Assembly: GCF_001422735.1 (NCBI RefSeq)
Contig: NZ_LMLZ01000025.1
Span: 680-64,679, forward strand
Source of the DNA: Acidovorax sp. Leaf78
GTDB lineage: Bacteria > Pseudomonadota > Gammaproteobacteria > Burkholderiales > Burkholderiaceae_C
DNA length: 64,000 bases
Reading direction: 5' to 3'
Shown here one piece after another: positions 8,648-18,529 of this stretch. Both the position numbers and the translations under genes were made by a program. The notes beneath the pieces were generated by a model. That model was not told where the DNA came from. It made no database searches and saw nothing but the letters and a program-made list of their open reading frames with translations. Within the stretch, counting starts at the first letter, position 1, and each line of letters opens with the position of its first letter.

Positions 8648-9721
8648 ATGGCATTGATCCCCGTCACCATCCTCACCGGCTTCCTGGGCTCGGGCAAGAC
8701 CACCTTGCTCAAGCGCCTGCTCTCCGAAGCCCACGGCCAGAAGATCGCCGTGATCGAGAACGAATTCGGCGAAGAGAACATCGACAACGACATCCTCGTG
8801 ACCGAATCCAAGGAGCAGATCGTGCAGATGAGCAACGGCTGCATCTGCTGCACCATCCGCGAAGACCTGCGCGAGACGCTGCAGTTGCTGGCCGCCAAGA
8901 AACGCAAGGGCCTGCTGGACTTTGAGCGCATCGTCATCGAGACCACCGGCGTGGCTGACCCCGGCCCTGTGGCGCAAACCTTCTTCATGGACGAGGAGAT
9001 CGCCGAGACCTACCTCATCGACTCCATCATCACGCTGGTGGACGCCAAGCACGCGTCCCAGCAGCTCAACGACCGCCAGGAAGCGCGCCGCCAGGTGGGC
9101 TTTGCCGACCAGATCTTTTTGTCCAAGACGGACTTGGTCTCCCAGGAGGAGACCGACGCGCTGATCCATCGCCTCAAGCACATGAACCCCCGCGCACCTA
9201 TCAAGGCCGTGCATTTCGGCGAGGTGCCCTTGAAGGAAGTGCTGGACCTGCGGGGTTTCAACCTCAATGCCAAGCTCGATATCGACCCCGAGTTCCTCAA
9301 GGAAGAGGGCGATGGTCATGACCACGGCCATGACCACCACGACCATGACCACGAGCACGGCGAGCACTGCAGCCACCCCTCGCACCAGCACGACCATGGG
9401 CACGGCCACCACCATCACCATGACGACGACGTGAAGAGTTTCGTCTTTCGCTCCGAGCGGCCGTTCGATCCGGCCAAGCTGGAAGATTTTCTCGGCGCCA
9501 TCGTGAATATTTACGGACCGCGCATGCTGCGCTACAAAGGCGTGCTTAATATGAAGGGCACCGAGCGCAAGGTGATCTTCCAGGGTGTGCACCAGCTCAT
9601 GGGTAGCGACCTGGGCCCCCAGTGGGCCGAGGGCGAGCAGCGTTTGAGCAAGATGGTCTTCATCGGCATCGACCTGCCCAAGGACATCTTTCTGCAAGGG
9701 CTGGAGCAGAGCCTCGTTTGA
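8648..9721 (+). CDS. CobW/YjiA/ZNG-type metallochaperone GTPase
   Basis: A 357-residue G3E-family P-loop GTPase. The Walker A is GFLGSGKT (11-18), the metal-binding CxCC motif is CICC (65-68), and the base-recognition motif appears as SKTD. A histidine/aspartate-rich loop occupies about residues 221-261 (coded at 9309-9430), and the C-terminal CobW_C domain (about 262-357) follows. The family delivers zinc or other metals to client enzymes. It is monocistronic, with no cobalamin gene nearby, so a zinc-chaperone role is likelier than CobW proper, though no clear Zur operator is visible upstream. Confidence 0.9.
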   Translation: MALIPVTILTGFLGSGKTTLLKRLLSEAHGQKIAVIENEFGEENIDNDILVTESKEQIVQMSNGCICCTIREDLRETLQLLAAKKRKGLLDFERIVIETTGVADPGPVAQTFFMDEEIAETYLIDSIITLVDAKHASQQLNDRQEARRQVGFADQIFLSKTDLVSQEETDALIHRLKHMNPRAPIKAVHFGEVPLKEVLDLRGFNLNAKLDIDPEFLKEEGDGHDHGHDHHDHDHEHGEHCSHPSHQHDHGHGHHHHHDDDVKSFVFRSERPFDPAKLEDFLGAIVNIYGPRMLRYKGVLNMKGTERKVIFQGVHQLMGSDLGPQWAEGEQRLSKMVFIGIDLPKDIFLQGLEQSLV

Positions 9722-9899
9722 TCCATCCGTAGGACGGGGCGCCGATCCCGACCCGATTTGTGTTGTATCCGCAACGTTTCCGTTTGCGTCAGCCCAGGTC
9801 GATACAATCGCGCCCCGGTAAAACCCCGGAAGGCTTGCCATCCGCCCGTTGGCTGCAACTGCAGTCAAGGGCCCGCCCGTACAGCGAGGAGACCAGGAA

Positions 9900-10721
9900 G
9901 TGAAAGCCGACACCAGCAAACCCAAGGCCGCCACCAAGGCAACCAAGCCCGCCGCCGCCAAGAGCACGGCTGCACCGGCGCCAGCGCCCAAGGCTGCTGC
10001 GAAAGCCGCAGTGGCCAAGACCGCTGCCGCCCCCAAGGCTGTTGTTGCCAAGGTCGCCAGCCCCGCAGTCGCCCCCGCGCCAGCGCCCGTCCCCGCTGCT
10101 CCCGCCGCGACGCAGGTACCCGCGCGCACGACCCGGCCTTCTTCCCGATTGGCCCAATTGACCGTACCATCCATGGCACAGGCAGTGGCTTCCACCGCTG
10201 CCAAAGCCAGTTATCTACATACCATGCCCACGACTGCGCAAGCGCACCCCACTTTCACGGCTGCCAAAAAAGACCCCAAGCTGGCGAACAACTGGAAGAC
10301 CAAGTCCGCCGCCGAGCTGACGGATGCCGAAGTCATGGCGATGCCTGACAGCGAATACATGAACGACAAGCAGATGGCGTTTTTCCGCCTGAAGCTCGTT
10401 CAGCTCAAGCAGGACATCCACAACAGCGCTGGCGAAACCACCGAACATCTGCGTGAAGACACCGTCGTGGTGCCCGACCCCGCAGACCGTGCGACCATCG
10501 AAGAAGAGCACGCCCTGGAGCTGCGCACGCGCGACCGCGAGCGCAAGCTGCTCAAGAAGATCGAGCAGTCCATCGCCCGCATCGACGCTGGCGACTATGG
10601 CTACTGCGACGAAACCGGCGAGCCCATCGGTACGGGGCGCCTGATTGCCCGCCCCACCGCGACCCTGTCGCTCGAAGCGCAGCAGCGCCGCGAACTCAAG
10701 CAGAAGATGTTCGGGGACTGA
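9900..10721 (+). CDS. dksA: RNA polymerase-binding transcription factor DksA with basic N-terminal extension
   Basis: A 273-residue protein against about 150 in E. coli. The DksA core (about 150-273) has the coiled-coil region and the C-terminal box YGYCDETGEPIG ... RLIARPTATL. The four zinc-finger cysteine positions read Cys, Thr, Ser, Ala, so the finger is degenerate, as in several alpha- and betaproteobacterial relatives. Residues 1-120 are Ala/Lys/Pro-rich and resemble histone H1-like tails. I chose GTG 9900 because GAGGAG (9886-9891) sits 8 nt upstream; a CTG/TTG-type start further upstream (9849) lacks support. It acts with ppGpp on rRNA and amino-acid promoters. The STAS-domain gene follows 60 bp downstream. 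Confidence 0.9.
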   Translation: MKADTSKPKAATKATKPAAAKSTAAPAPAPKAAAKAAVAKTAAAPKAVVAKVASPAVAPAPAPVPAAPAATQVPARTTRPSSRLAQLTVPSMAQAVASTAAKASYLHTMPTTAQAHPTFTAAKKDPKLANNWKTKSAAELTDAEVMAMPDSEYMNDKQMAFFRLKLVQLKQDIHNSAGETTEHLREDTVVVPDPADRATIEEEHALELRTRDRERKLLKKIEQSIARIDAGDYGYCDETGEPIGTGRLIARPTATLSLEAQQRRELKQKMFGD

Positions 10722-10781
10722 TCGGGCCCCGGCCTGATGCTGATCACCGCTGCGCAATCTCTGTACCTGTACCCCTGAGTC

Positions 10782-12527
10782 ATGAGCAAGGAAGACACCA
10801 CCCCGGGCGGCCTGCTATCCAAGGTGGTTCGGTTCGTGAAGAATCCCACGGTCAACTGGACGGAGCTCGACTCCATCCAGGACGACCGCGAAAGCCAGTA
10901 CAGCAAGCAGATGCTCAAGGAGATGATCGAGCGCAAGCGCCGCAACGACTTCGTGCGGCGCCGCGAGTTCGATCAGCTGCGCAAACTGCGCCAGCGCGAG
11001 GTGCTGCAGGGTCACCGCACGGAAGACCCCACCGCACGGCCCTCGTTCTTTCAAAGCAGCATGGCCTCGCCCGACGAGCGCGCCGTCACGCTCAAGAAGA
11101 TCGACGAGATCGAAGCGCAGATGTCCCAGCAGTGGTGGAAGAGCAAGCAAGGCGCTGACGCTCCCACCCAGCCCGGCGTCATGCCCCCGTCGGGCTCCGA
11201 CACCCCCGATTCCGCGCATTCACGCGCCTATGCACCCACCGCGCCGGGCAGCTTGCCAGCCCAGCTGGACAACAAGCCGGCCGTACAGCCGCTGTTTGCC
11301 GACGACAGCATGGCCGTGGGACGATTTGGCAGCACGGACGCACAGATGGGGGCGGGCGGCACAGAGGAGGCATCCTTCAGCCCTGACGCGACCGCGGCTG
11401 CCACGGCAGCGCCGGCACCTGAACCGGAGGAATTTGTGCACGAACCCGACCTAGAAGAAGCCGCCATCCGGTTTGCCAACGGTGACCACGCCGGCGCGGA
11501 GGCGGGCCTCATGGATGTACTGGCCCAGCACCGCCAGGACCCTCCTGCCGAGCAGCAGGAAATCTGGATGACGCTGTTCGACCTGTACCGCGCAACGGGG
11601 CAGCACGACCGCTTCGAAACCCTGGCCATCGACTACGCCGCGCAGTACAGCCGCTCGGCCCCGCTGTGGTTCTCGATCCCTGAGCAACTGGGCCTGGCGC
11701 CCGCGTCGCCAGCCTCTGCAGCAGCCACACCCGCCATGCCGGCGCGCAAGGATTTCAGCTGGAATGCCCCGGCCGCGCTGGGCGTGTCGTCCGTGGCGGC
11801 CTTGCAGGCATCGCTGGCGCGGTCCGCCTCGCCATGGACCCTGTCCTGGTCGCGCATCGCGTCGATCGACGACGCCGCCGTGCCGCTGCTGGCCGACCAG
11901 TTCAGCCTGTGGGCGGAGCGCGACGGCCAGCTGGTGTTTTCGGGTGTCGAAAAACTCAATGCCCTGCTGGACGCCAAGACCCAGTCGGGCGACCGTGCCA
12001 CCAGCCCCGAGTGGTGGCGCCTGCGCATGGCTGCGTTGCGCCTCATGGGCAAGCCCGACGAGTTCGAACTGGTGGCGCTCGACTACTGCGTGACCTATGA
12101 AGTCTCGCCGCCATCCTGGGTGTCGCCGCGCTGCGGGTACTCGGACAACGAAGGCGCTTCGTCGGGTGCCGCGCCACTGGCGGCAGACAGTGATTTCGCA
12201 GCGTCGGATCTGTCCGGCGACGTCTCGGTGCCTGCATCGCTCGACGCCGGCCCGGTGGCCGTGCTGAGCGGCCATATCGAAGGCGACGCCGCGCCGCTTC
12301 TGGAGCCCTTCCAGGCGTTCATGAAGGCGGGCGTGCCGCTCACCATCGCGTGCGACAAGCTCATCCGGGTGGATTTTGCGGCCGCAGGTTCGGTGCTCAA
12401 CTGGGCCGCCGAGCAACAGGGCCAGGGCCATGTGGTGCAGTTCCACAACCTGCAGCGCCTGGTTGCGATCTTCTTCAACGTGATCGGCGTGAATGAACAC
12501 GCCTGGGTGATCCCTCGCAAGAACTGA
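10782..12527 (+). CDS. STAS-domain protein of unknown role
   Basis: A 581-residue, probably cytosolic protein. The N-terminal part (about 1-100) is charged and helical (ERKRRNDFVRRREFDQLRKL). A low-complexity Pro/Ala/Ser stretch (about 125-220) follows, then a TPR/FimV-like helical part (about 225-300). The C-terminal segment (about 485-581) looks like a STAS domain (VAVLSGHIEGDAAPLLEPFQ, then NLQRLVAIFFNVIGV), the fold of anti-sigma antagonists. A second STAS-like segment may lie at about 345-400. It directly follows dksA. I do not recognise a named gene; a regulatory partner-switch role is only inference. Confidence 0.8.
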   Translation: MSKEDTTPGGLLSKVVRFVKNPTVNWTELDSIQDDRESQYSKQMLKEMIERKRRNDFVRRREFDQLRKLRQREVLQGHRTEDPTARPSFFQSSMASPDERAVTLKKIDEIEAQMSQQWWKSKQGADAPTQPGVMPPSGSDTPDSAHSRAYAPTAPGSLPAQLDNKPAVQPLFADDSMAVGRFGSTDAQMGAGGTEEASFSPDATAAATAAPAPEPEEFVHEPDLEEAAIRFANGDHAGAEAGLMDVLAQHRQDPPAEQQEIWMTLFDLYRATGQHDRFETLAIDYAAQYSRSAPLWFSIPEQLGLAPASPASAAATPAMPARKDFSWNAPAALGVSSVAALQASLARSASPWTLSWSRIASIDDAAVPLLADQFSLWAERDGQLVFSGVEKLNALLDAKTQSGDRATSPEWWRLRMAALRLMGKPDEFELVALDYCVTYEVSPPSWVSPRCGYSDNEGASSGAAPLAADSDFAASDLSGDVSVPASLDAGPVAVLSGHIEGDAAPLLEPFQAFMKAGVPLTIACDKLIRVDFAAAGSVLNWAAEQQGQGHVVQFHNLQRLVAIFFNVIGVNEHAWVIPRKN

Positions 12528-12718
12528 TCGGCCTGAGGTGCGCTGTGGTGCGTTGCGCTTCTGCGTGGCGGGTGGTGTCTTGCCAGTGCACGCGTTGCAG
12601 GCGCACAGATCGCCGCATGGCGCAATGGAACGCGATAAAGCACGGTGGATAGTCGCGGGGCTGAATGGAGTGTGGCGTTGCGTGATGGGCGCGTGGGCTC
12701 TCAAGGGTCCCGGCCTTG

Positions 12719-12746
12719 CTTGAAAGCCGCGCCCGCGCCCCCAAAT
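12719..12746 (+). promoter_or_regulatory. Candidate sigma-32 (heat shock) promoter of hslVU
   Basis: CTTGAAA at 12719-12725 matches the sigma-32 -35 consensus exactly. CCCCCAAAT at 12738-12746, 12 nt later, resembles the CCCCAT-T -10. The predicted start lies at about 12752-12754, only a few bases before the hslV ATG at 12756. The rest of 12528-12755 shows nothing else clear. Confidence 0.5.
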
Positions 12747-12755
12747 GCGGCAGCT

Positions 12756-13319
<564 letters not shown>

Positions 13320-13341
13320 GCGTCGATGGTGATTTACTCTC

Positions 13342-13391
13342 AATTTGATAGCTGCTAGCGCTTGTACAGAAAGCGGTAGCGGCTGTTTTTG
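13342..13391. repeat. Palindromic element copy between hslV and hslU
   Basis: Left arm 13351-13363 (GCTGCTAGCGCTT), 7-nt loop 13364-13370, right arm 13371-13383 (AAGCGGTAGCGGC), complementary at 11 of 13 positions. The flanks are AT-rich (TTTGATA before, TGTTTTTG after). It belongs to the same family as 41462-41512 and 54040-54096. Confidence 0.75.
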
Positions 13392-13417
13392 CTCAGAATT
13401 TTGAAGGCAGGCCCCGC

Positions 13418-14743
13418 ATGTCCTCCATGACCCCCCAGGAAATCGTCTCCGAACTCGACCACCACATCGTGGGCCAGGCCAGCGCCAAGCGCGCGGTGGC
13501 CATCGCGCTGCGCAACCGCTGGCGCCGCCAGCAGGTCGAAGGCAGCCTGCGCCACGAGATCACGCCCAAGAACATCCTCATGATCGGCCCCACCGGCGTG
13601 GGCAAGACCGAGATCGCGCGCCGCCTGGCCAGACTGGCCGATGCGCCCTTCATCAAGGTCGAGGCCACCAAGTTCACCGAGGTGGGCTACGTGGGCAAGG
13701 ACGTCGACTCCATCATCCGCGACCTGGCCGAGATGGCCGTCAAGCAGACCCGCGAGACCGAAACCAAAAAGGTGCGCGACCGCGCTGTCGACGCTGCCGA
13801 AGAGCGCATCCTCGACGTGCTGATCCCGCCCGCCCGCGCCGCTGCAGGCACGGAGCCTGCAGCGGACAACACCGCGCGGCAGGTGTTCCGCAAGAAGCTG
13901 CGCGAAGGCGCGCTCGACGACAAGGAGATCGAGATCGACGTGGCCGAGAACCGGCAGCCGCTCGAGATCATGGGCCCCCAGGGCATGGAAGAGATGACCG
14001 AGCAGCTGCGCGGCATGTTCAGCTCCATGGGCCAGGACAAGCGCAAGACCCGCAAGCTCAAGATCGCCGAGGCGCTCAAGCTGCTGACCGACGAAGAGGC
14101 CGGCAAGCTCGTCAACGAGGAAGAGATCAAGGCCCGCGCGGTGGCCAATGCCGAGCAGAACGGCATCGTGTTCATCGACGAGATCGACAAGGTGGCCACC
14201 CGCCAGGAATCCAGCGGCACCGACGTGTCGCGCCAGGGCGTGCAGCGCGATCTGCTGCCGTTGGTGGAGGGCACCACCGTGACCACCAAGTACGGGATGA
14301 TCAAAACCGATCACATCCTGTTCATCGCCTCCGGCGCGTTCCATCTGTCCAAGCCCAGCGATCTGATTCCCGAGCTGCAGGGGCGCTTTCCGATCCGCGT
14401 CGAGCTGGAGTCGCTGTCGGTCCAGGACTTCGAGGCCATCCTCACGCAGACCCACGCATCGCTGGTCAAGCAGTACCAGGCGCTGCTGGCCACCGAAGGC
14501 GTCACGCTTGAATTCGCGCCCGAAGGCATCACGCGGCTGGCGCACATCGCTTTCGAAGTGAACGAGCGCACCGAGAACATCGGTGCGCGCCGCCTGTCGA
14601 CGGTGATGGAGCGTCTGCTCGACGAGGTGAGTTTCGACGCCACGAAGCTCTCGGGCCAAACCATCACGGTCGACGCGGCCTATGTGGATGGCCGCCTGCA
14701 GACGCTGAGCCAGGACGAGGACCTGTCGCGCTACATCCTGTGA
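13418..14743 (+). CDS. hslU: ATP-dependent protease ATPase subunit HslU
   Basis: A 441-residue AAA+ unfoldase that feeds substrates to HslV. It has the Clp-family start ([20 protein letters not shown]), Walker A GPTGVGKT (about 57-64), the pore region of the GYVGKDVDS type, an intermediate domain (about 110-230), Walker [10 protein letters not shown], and the C-terminal sensor-2 segment [11 protein letters not shown]. The C-terminus LSRYIL ends in the hydrophobic residues that dock into HslV. Starts at 13418 or 13427 are both possible. It is co-transcribed with hslV; the gap holds a palindromic repeat. Confidence 0.97.
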   Translation: MSSMTPQEIVSELDHHIVGQASAKRAVAIALRNRWRRQQVEGSLRHEITPKNILMIGPTGVGKTEIARRLARLADAPFIKVEATKFTEVGYVGKDVDSIIRDLAEMAVKQTRETETKKVRDRAVDAAEERILDVLIPPARAAAGTEPAADNTARQVFRKKLREGALDDKEIEIDVAENRQPLEIMGPQGMEEMTEQLRGMFSSMGQDKRKTRKLKIAEALKLLTDEEAGKLVNEEEIKARAVANAEQNGIVFIDEIDKVATRQESSGTDVSRQGVQRDLLPLVEGTTVTTKYGMIKTDHILFIASGAFHLSKPSDLIPELQGRFPIRVELESLSVQDFEAILTQTHASLVKQYQALLATEGVTLEFAPEGITRLAHIAFEVNERTENIGARRLSTVMERLLDEVSFDATKLSGQTITVDAAYVDGRLQTLSQDEDLSRYIL

Positions 14744-14889
14744 CGACACGGTAGAACCGGGCCGGGCTTGAGAGGTCACTTTCATAGCCCGCCGTAAGTT
14801 CTTATTTTTCAACGACTTTTAGCGTTCTGTCGGCTGCAGAGTCGCGCCTAAGTTGTTGATTTCATTACAAAAGTTTGGTGGACGCCCTC

Positions 14890-14917
14890 TTGTTCGGCGT
14901 GCTTTTCCTGCTACAGT
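14890..14917 (+). promoter_or_regulatory. Candidate sigma-70 promoter of the dcw cluster
   Basis: A -35 TTGTTC (14890-14895) and -10 TACAGT (14912-14917) are separated by 16 bp. The predicted start, near 14924, falls inside the AGTG box array, so a protein bound there would block initiation. Confidence 0.5.
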
Positions 14918-14950
14918 GCAAAAAAGTGCAATTAAGTGGTGAAAAGTGCC
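14915..14950 (+). promoter_or_regulatory. Candidate MraZ operator: four AGTG boxes at 10-bp spacing
   Basis: AGTG begins at 14915, 14925, 14935 and 14945, exactly one helical turn apart, each followed by C or G and separated by A/T-rich spacers. MraZ is known to bind short G-rich direct repeats of similar spacing upstream of its own gene in E. coli and Neisseria. The position, 58-93 bp before the mraZ start, fits autoregulation. Confidence 0.6.
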
Positions 14951-15007
14951 CTTCAAGCCTGTTTCGGGCTCTGAAGGATCAAAAGATTCCGAACTGGAAA
15001 ATCCTCC

Positions 15008-15436
15008 GTGTTTCAAGGTGCCTCGTCGCTAAGTCTCGATGCGAAGGGTCGGCTGTCCGTGCCGACCCGGCATCGTGACGTGCTCGCGGCCACCGCAGCG
15101 GGCCAGCTCACGATCACCAAGCACCCCCACGGCTGCCTGATGGTGTTCCCCCGCCCCGAGTGGGAGAAGTTTCGCGAGCGCATCGCCGAGCTGCCCATGT
15201 CGGCCCAGTGGTGGAAGCGCATCTTCCTGGGCAACGCCATGGATGTGGAGATGGACGGCACCGGCCGCGTGCTGGTCTCGCCCGAGCTGCGCCAGGCGGC
15301 CGGTATCTCCAAGGACACCATGCTGCTGGGCATGGGCAACCACTTCGAACTCTGGGACAAGGCCACCTACGACGAGCAGGAGGCCAAGGCCATGCAGGGC
15401 GAGATGCCGGATGTCTTCAAGGACTTCTCCTTCTGA
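15008..15436 (+). CDS. mraZ: Transcriptional regulator MraZ
   Basis: A 142-residue AbrB-like DNA-binding protein, first gene of the dcw cluster, which represses its own operon in E. coli. The two SpoVT/AbrB half-domains each have a D-x-x-x-R motif (DAKGRLSVP and DGTGRVLVS). The start is GTG 15008, matching the family N-terminus [20 protein letters not shown] precedes it rather than a strong Shine-Dalgarno. rsmH starts 2 nt after the stop. Confidence 0.96.
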   Translation: MFQGASSLSLDAKGRLSVPTRHRDVLAATAAGQLTITKHPHGCLMVFPRPEWEKFRERIAELPMSAQWWKRIFLGNAMDVEMDGTGRVLVSPELRQAAGISKDTMLLGMGNHFELWDKATYDEQEAKAMQGEMPDVFKDFSF

Positions 15437-15438
15437 CC

Positions 15439-16371
15439 ATGACATCCCCTTCCCTTCTTCAACACACTACCGTCCTGCTGGACGAAGCCGTGGACGCGCT
15501 GCTGGGCGGCGCGGGCCCCGAACCTGCCGGTACCTGGGTGGACGGCACCTTCGGCCGCGGAGGGCATTCGCGGCTCATCTTGCTGCGGCTAGGGCCCCAA
15601 GGGCGCCTTGTAGCCTTTGACAAGGACCTCGAAGCCATCGCCGAAGCAACGCGCATCACCGATGCGCGTTTTTCCATTCGGCACGAAGGTTTCAGCCACA
15701 TCGCCGACCTGCCCGCCGGCAGCGCTGCGGGTGTGCTCATGGACCTGGGGGTGAGCTCGCCCCAGATCGATAGCCCGGAGCGGGGGTTCAGCTTCCGGTT
15801 CGACGGCCCGCTGGACATGCGCATGGACACCACGCGCGGCGAAAGCGTGGCCCAGTGGCTGGCCACTGCCGAGGTTCAACAGATTGCGGAGGTGATACGT
15901 GACTACGGTGAAGAACGGTTTGCTGGCCCCATTGCAAAGGCGATTGTTGCTCGGCGCGAAGAACGGGGCCCTCTTGCAACCACCGCCGAACTGGCCGATC
16001 TCGTGGCTGGCACGGTCAAAACCCGCGAGCCGGGCCAGAACCCTGCAACGCGCACATTTCAGGCTCTTCGGATTTTCATCAACGCTGAGCTTGAAGAACT
16101 GCAACAGGCGCTAGAAGCCACGCTGTCGGTGCTGCAGCCGGGCGGGCGCCTGGTGGTGATCAGCTTTCACTCGCTGGAAGACCGCATCGTCAAGCAGTTC
16201 ATCGCCAAGCACTCCAAAGAGGTGTATGACCGCCGCGCGCCGTTTGCCGCGCCGCAGGCCATGAAGCTCGTGGCGCTGGACCGCATCAAGCCCAGCGCTG
16301 CCGAGGTGGCCGGCAATCCGCGCTCGCGCAGCGCGATCATGCGCGTGGCCGAACGCACCGAGGTGGCATGA
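15439..16371 (+). CDS. rsmH: 16S rRNA (cytosine(1402)-N(4))-methyltransferase
   Basis: A 310-residue SAM-dependent enzyme (MraW) that methylates N4 of C1402 in the 16S rRNA P-site. Motif I is [33 protein letters not shown] and the C-terminal [16 protein letters not shown] are family signatures. The start ATG 15439 follows the mraZ stop at once; the frame is open upstream without homology. ftsL follows about 70 bp later. Confidence 0.97.
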   Translation: MTSPSLLQHTTVLLDEAVDALLGGAGPEPAGTWVDGTFGRGGHSRLILLRLGPQGRLVAFDKDLEAIAEATRITDARFSIRHEGFSHIADLPAGSAAGVLMDLGVSSPQIDSPERGFSFRFDGPLDMRMDTTRGESVAQWLATAEVQQIAEVIRDYGEERFAGPIAKAIVARREERGPLATTAELADLVAGTVKTREPGQNPATRTFQALRIFINAELEELQQALEATLSVLQPGGRLVVISFHSLEDRIVKQFIAKHSKEVYDRRAPFAAPQAMKLVALDRIKPSAAEVAGNPRSRSAIMRVAERTEVA

Positions 16372-16442
16372 CATGAGTCATCACCTGCGCACTGACCTGG
16401 GCCAGGCCGCGGCTTTCGCCTGCGTGCGGGAAAGCCGCTGAC

Positions 16443-16787
16443 ATGACCCGGCTCAATATCGTCCTGCTGCTGGCGGTGCTGGCGAGCGCGATCTACCTGG
16501 TGCACACCCAGTACGAGTCGCGCCGCCTGTTCACCGAGCTCGACCGCGCAACGGTCGAGGCGCGTCGCCTGGAGACCGAGCACCAGCGCCTGCAGGTCGA
16601 AAAGCGTGCCCAGGCCACGCCGCTGCGCGTCGAGAAAATCGCGCGGGCGCAGCTGAATATGCGTACGGCCACGCCGGCCATCACGCAGTACGTGTCCGAC
16701 CCGCAGGGTGTGGCGGCTTCCGCAGTAGCGGCCGCTAACGCCTCGACGGGTGGCGCACCCGCACCGGTGCAGGGAGTGCAGCCATGA
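16443..16787 (+). CDS. ftsL: Cell division protein FtsL
   Basis: A 114-residue bitopic membrane protein of the FtsQLB complex. One transmembrane segment (about 4-20; LNIVLLLAVLASAIYLVH) precedes a periplasmic coiled coil (about 25-65; LFTELDRATVEARRLETE). The C-terminal tail (about 85-114) is Ala/Pro/Gly-rich and poorly conserved. It overlaps the ftsI start by 4 nt. Identification rests on topology, size and position between rsmH and ftsI. Confidence 0.93.
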   Translation: MTRLNIVLLLAVLASAIYLVHTQYESRRLFTELDRATVEARRLETEHQRLQVEKRAQATPLRVEKIARAQLNMRTATPAITQYVSDPQGVAASAVAAANASTGGAPAPVQGVQP

Positions 16788-18529
16788 GCCGCAGCGTGGT
16801 CTACACCGCCAGCCCCTTGCTGGCCAGCAAGACGCCCGTCTGGCGCAGCAAGTTCATCGTGGCCATGATCGCCCTGGGCTTTTTGGCGCTGGCCGGGCGC
16901 GCAGCCTATGTACAGGTGTTCGGCAACGCGTTCTTTCAGCGCCAGGGCGAGGTGCGTTTTGCGCGCACCCTGGAGCTGCCCGCCAACCGCGGCAAGATCC
17001 TGGACCGCAATGGCCTGATCCTCGCGTCCAGCGTACCGGCGGCCAGCATCTGGGCCATCCCCGAAGACGTGGAACAAGACAAGCCCGAGACGCGTGCCAA
17101 GCTCAAGCAGCTGGCCAAGCTGCTCGACATGCCGCTGGCCGAGCTGCAAAAGAAGCTGGCCGACGAAGACAAGACCTTCGTCTGGATCAAGCGCCAGCTC
17201 GACTGGGATGTGGGCCGCGAGATCGCGGCGCTCGACATCAAGGGCATCTACCAGCGCAAGGAATACAAGCGCCAGTACCCCGAAGGCGAAGCCGCCGCCC
17301 ACGTGGTGGGCTTCACCAACGTGGAAGACCACGGGCAGGAAGGCATGGAGCTGGCCTTCGACAAGGACCTGGCCGGCAAGGCCGGGTCGCGCCGCGTGAT
17401 CAAGGACCGGCTGGGCCGCGTGGTCGAGGGCGTGGGCGAGACGGTGCAACCCGTCGACGGCAAGGACATGCAGCTGTCCATCGACAGCAAGGTGCAGTTC
17501 TTCGCATACCAGAAGCTGCGCGACCAGGTCGCGCTGCACAAGGCCAAGGCGGGCAGCGTGGTGGTGCTCGATGCGCACACCGGCGAGCTGCTGGCGCTGG
17601 CCAACTACCCGAGCTACGTGCCCGACAAGCGCCAGAACCTGACCGGCGAGCAACTGCGCAACCGCGCGCTCACCGACGTGTTCGAGCCCGGCTCGACCAT
17701 GAAGCCCTTCACCATCGGCCTGGCCCTGGAGAGCGGGCGCGTGCGCCCCGAGACGCCGGTGGACACCAACCCCGGCCGCATCAACATCACCGGCTCCACC
17801 ATCTCGGACACGCACAACTACGGCCTGCTCACGGTCGAGGGCGTGATCCAGAAGTCGAGCAACGTGGGCACCACCAAGATCGCGATGCAGATGCCTGCCC
17901 GCGAGATGTGGGAGACCTTCTCGGCCGCGGGCTTCGGCCAGAAGCCGCAGCTGCACTTCCCCGGCGTCGTGACCGGGCGCCTGCGGCCCTACAAGACCTG
18001 GCGCCCTGTCGAGCAGGCCACCATGTCCTACGGCTACGGCCTGTCGGCCAGCCTGTTCCAGATGGCGCGGTCGTACACCGTGTTCGCCAACGGCGGCCGC
18101 GTGATCCCGGCCACCATGTTCAAGACGTCCGAGCCTGCGCTGGGCGTGCCCGTGTTCTCCGAGCGCACGGCCGACCAGGTGCGCAAGATGCTGCAGATGG
18201 CCGCCGGCCCCGGCGGCACGGGCCAGAAGGCGCAGACCCTGGGCTACTCGGTGGGTGGCAAGTCCGGCACGGCGCGCAAGCAGGTCGGCAAGAACTACGC
18301 ATCGGGCAAGTACCGCGCCTGGTTCACCGGCATGGCGCCCATCGACAAGCCGCGCATCATCGTGGCCGTGATGATCGACGAGCCCAGCAACGGCGTGTTC
18401 TACGGCGGTGCCGTGGCTGCGCCCGTGTTCAGCGAAGTGGTGCAGCAGACCCTGCGCATGATGGGCGTGCAGCCGGACATGGCCGTCAAGCCCCAGATCG
18501 TGGCCAACACGGTGGAGGAATCGCTATGA
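16784..18529 (+). CDS. ftsI: Septal peptidoglycan transpeptidase FtsI (PBP3)
   Basis: A 581-residue class B penicillin-binding protein that cross-links septal peptidoglycan with FtsW. A short cytoplasmic tail and one transmembrane anchor (about 24-45) precede the pedestal (about 60-240) and transpeptidase domains. Catalytic motifs: S304-x-x-K (PGSTMKPF), S-S-N around 358-360 (KSSNVG) and K493-S-G (GGKSGTARK). The stop overlaps murE by 4 nt (ATGA). Length is typical. Confidence 0.97.
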   Translation: MSRSVVYTASPLLASKTPVWRSKFIVAMIALGFLALAGRAAYVQVFGNAFFQRQGEVRFARTLELPANRGKILDRNGLILASSVPAASIWAIPEDVEQDKPETRAKLKQLAKLLDMPLAELQKKLADEDKTFVWIKRQLDWDVGREIAALDIKGIYQRKEYKRQYPEGEAAAHVVGFTNVEDHGQEGMELAFDKDLAGKAGSRRVIKDRLGRVVEGVGETVQPVDGKDMQLSIDSKVQFFAYQKLRDQVALHKAKAGSVVVLDAHTGELLALANYPSYVPDKRQNLTGEQLRNRALTDVFEPGSTMKPFTIGLALESGRVRPETPVDTNPGRINITGSTISDTHNYGLLTVEGVIQKSSNVGTTKIAMQMPAREMWETFSAAGFGQKPQLHFPGVVTGRLRPYKTWRPVEQATMSYGYGLSASLFQMARSYTVFANGGRVIPATMFKTSEPALGVPVFSERTADQVRKMLQMAAGPGGTGQKAQTLGYSVGGKSGTARKQVGKNYASGKYRAWFTGMAPIDKPRIIVAVMIDEPSNGVFYGGAVAAPVFSEVVQQTLRMMGVQPDMAVKPQIVANTVEESL

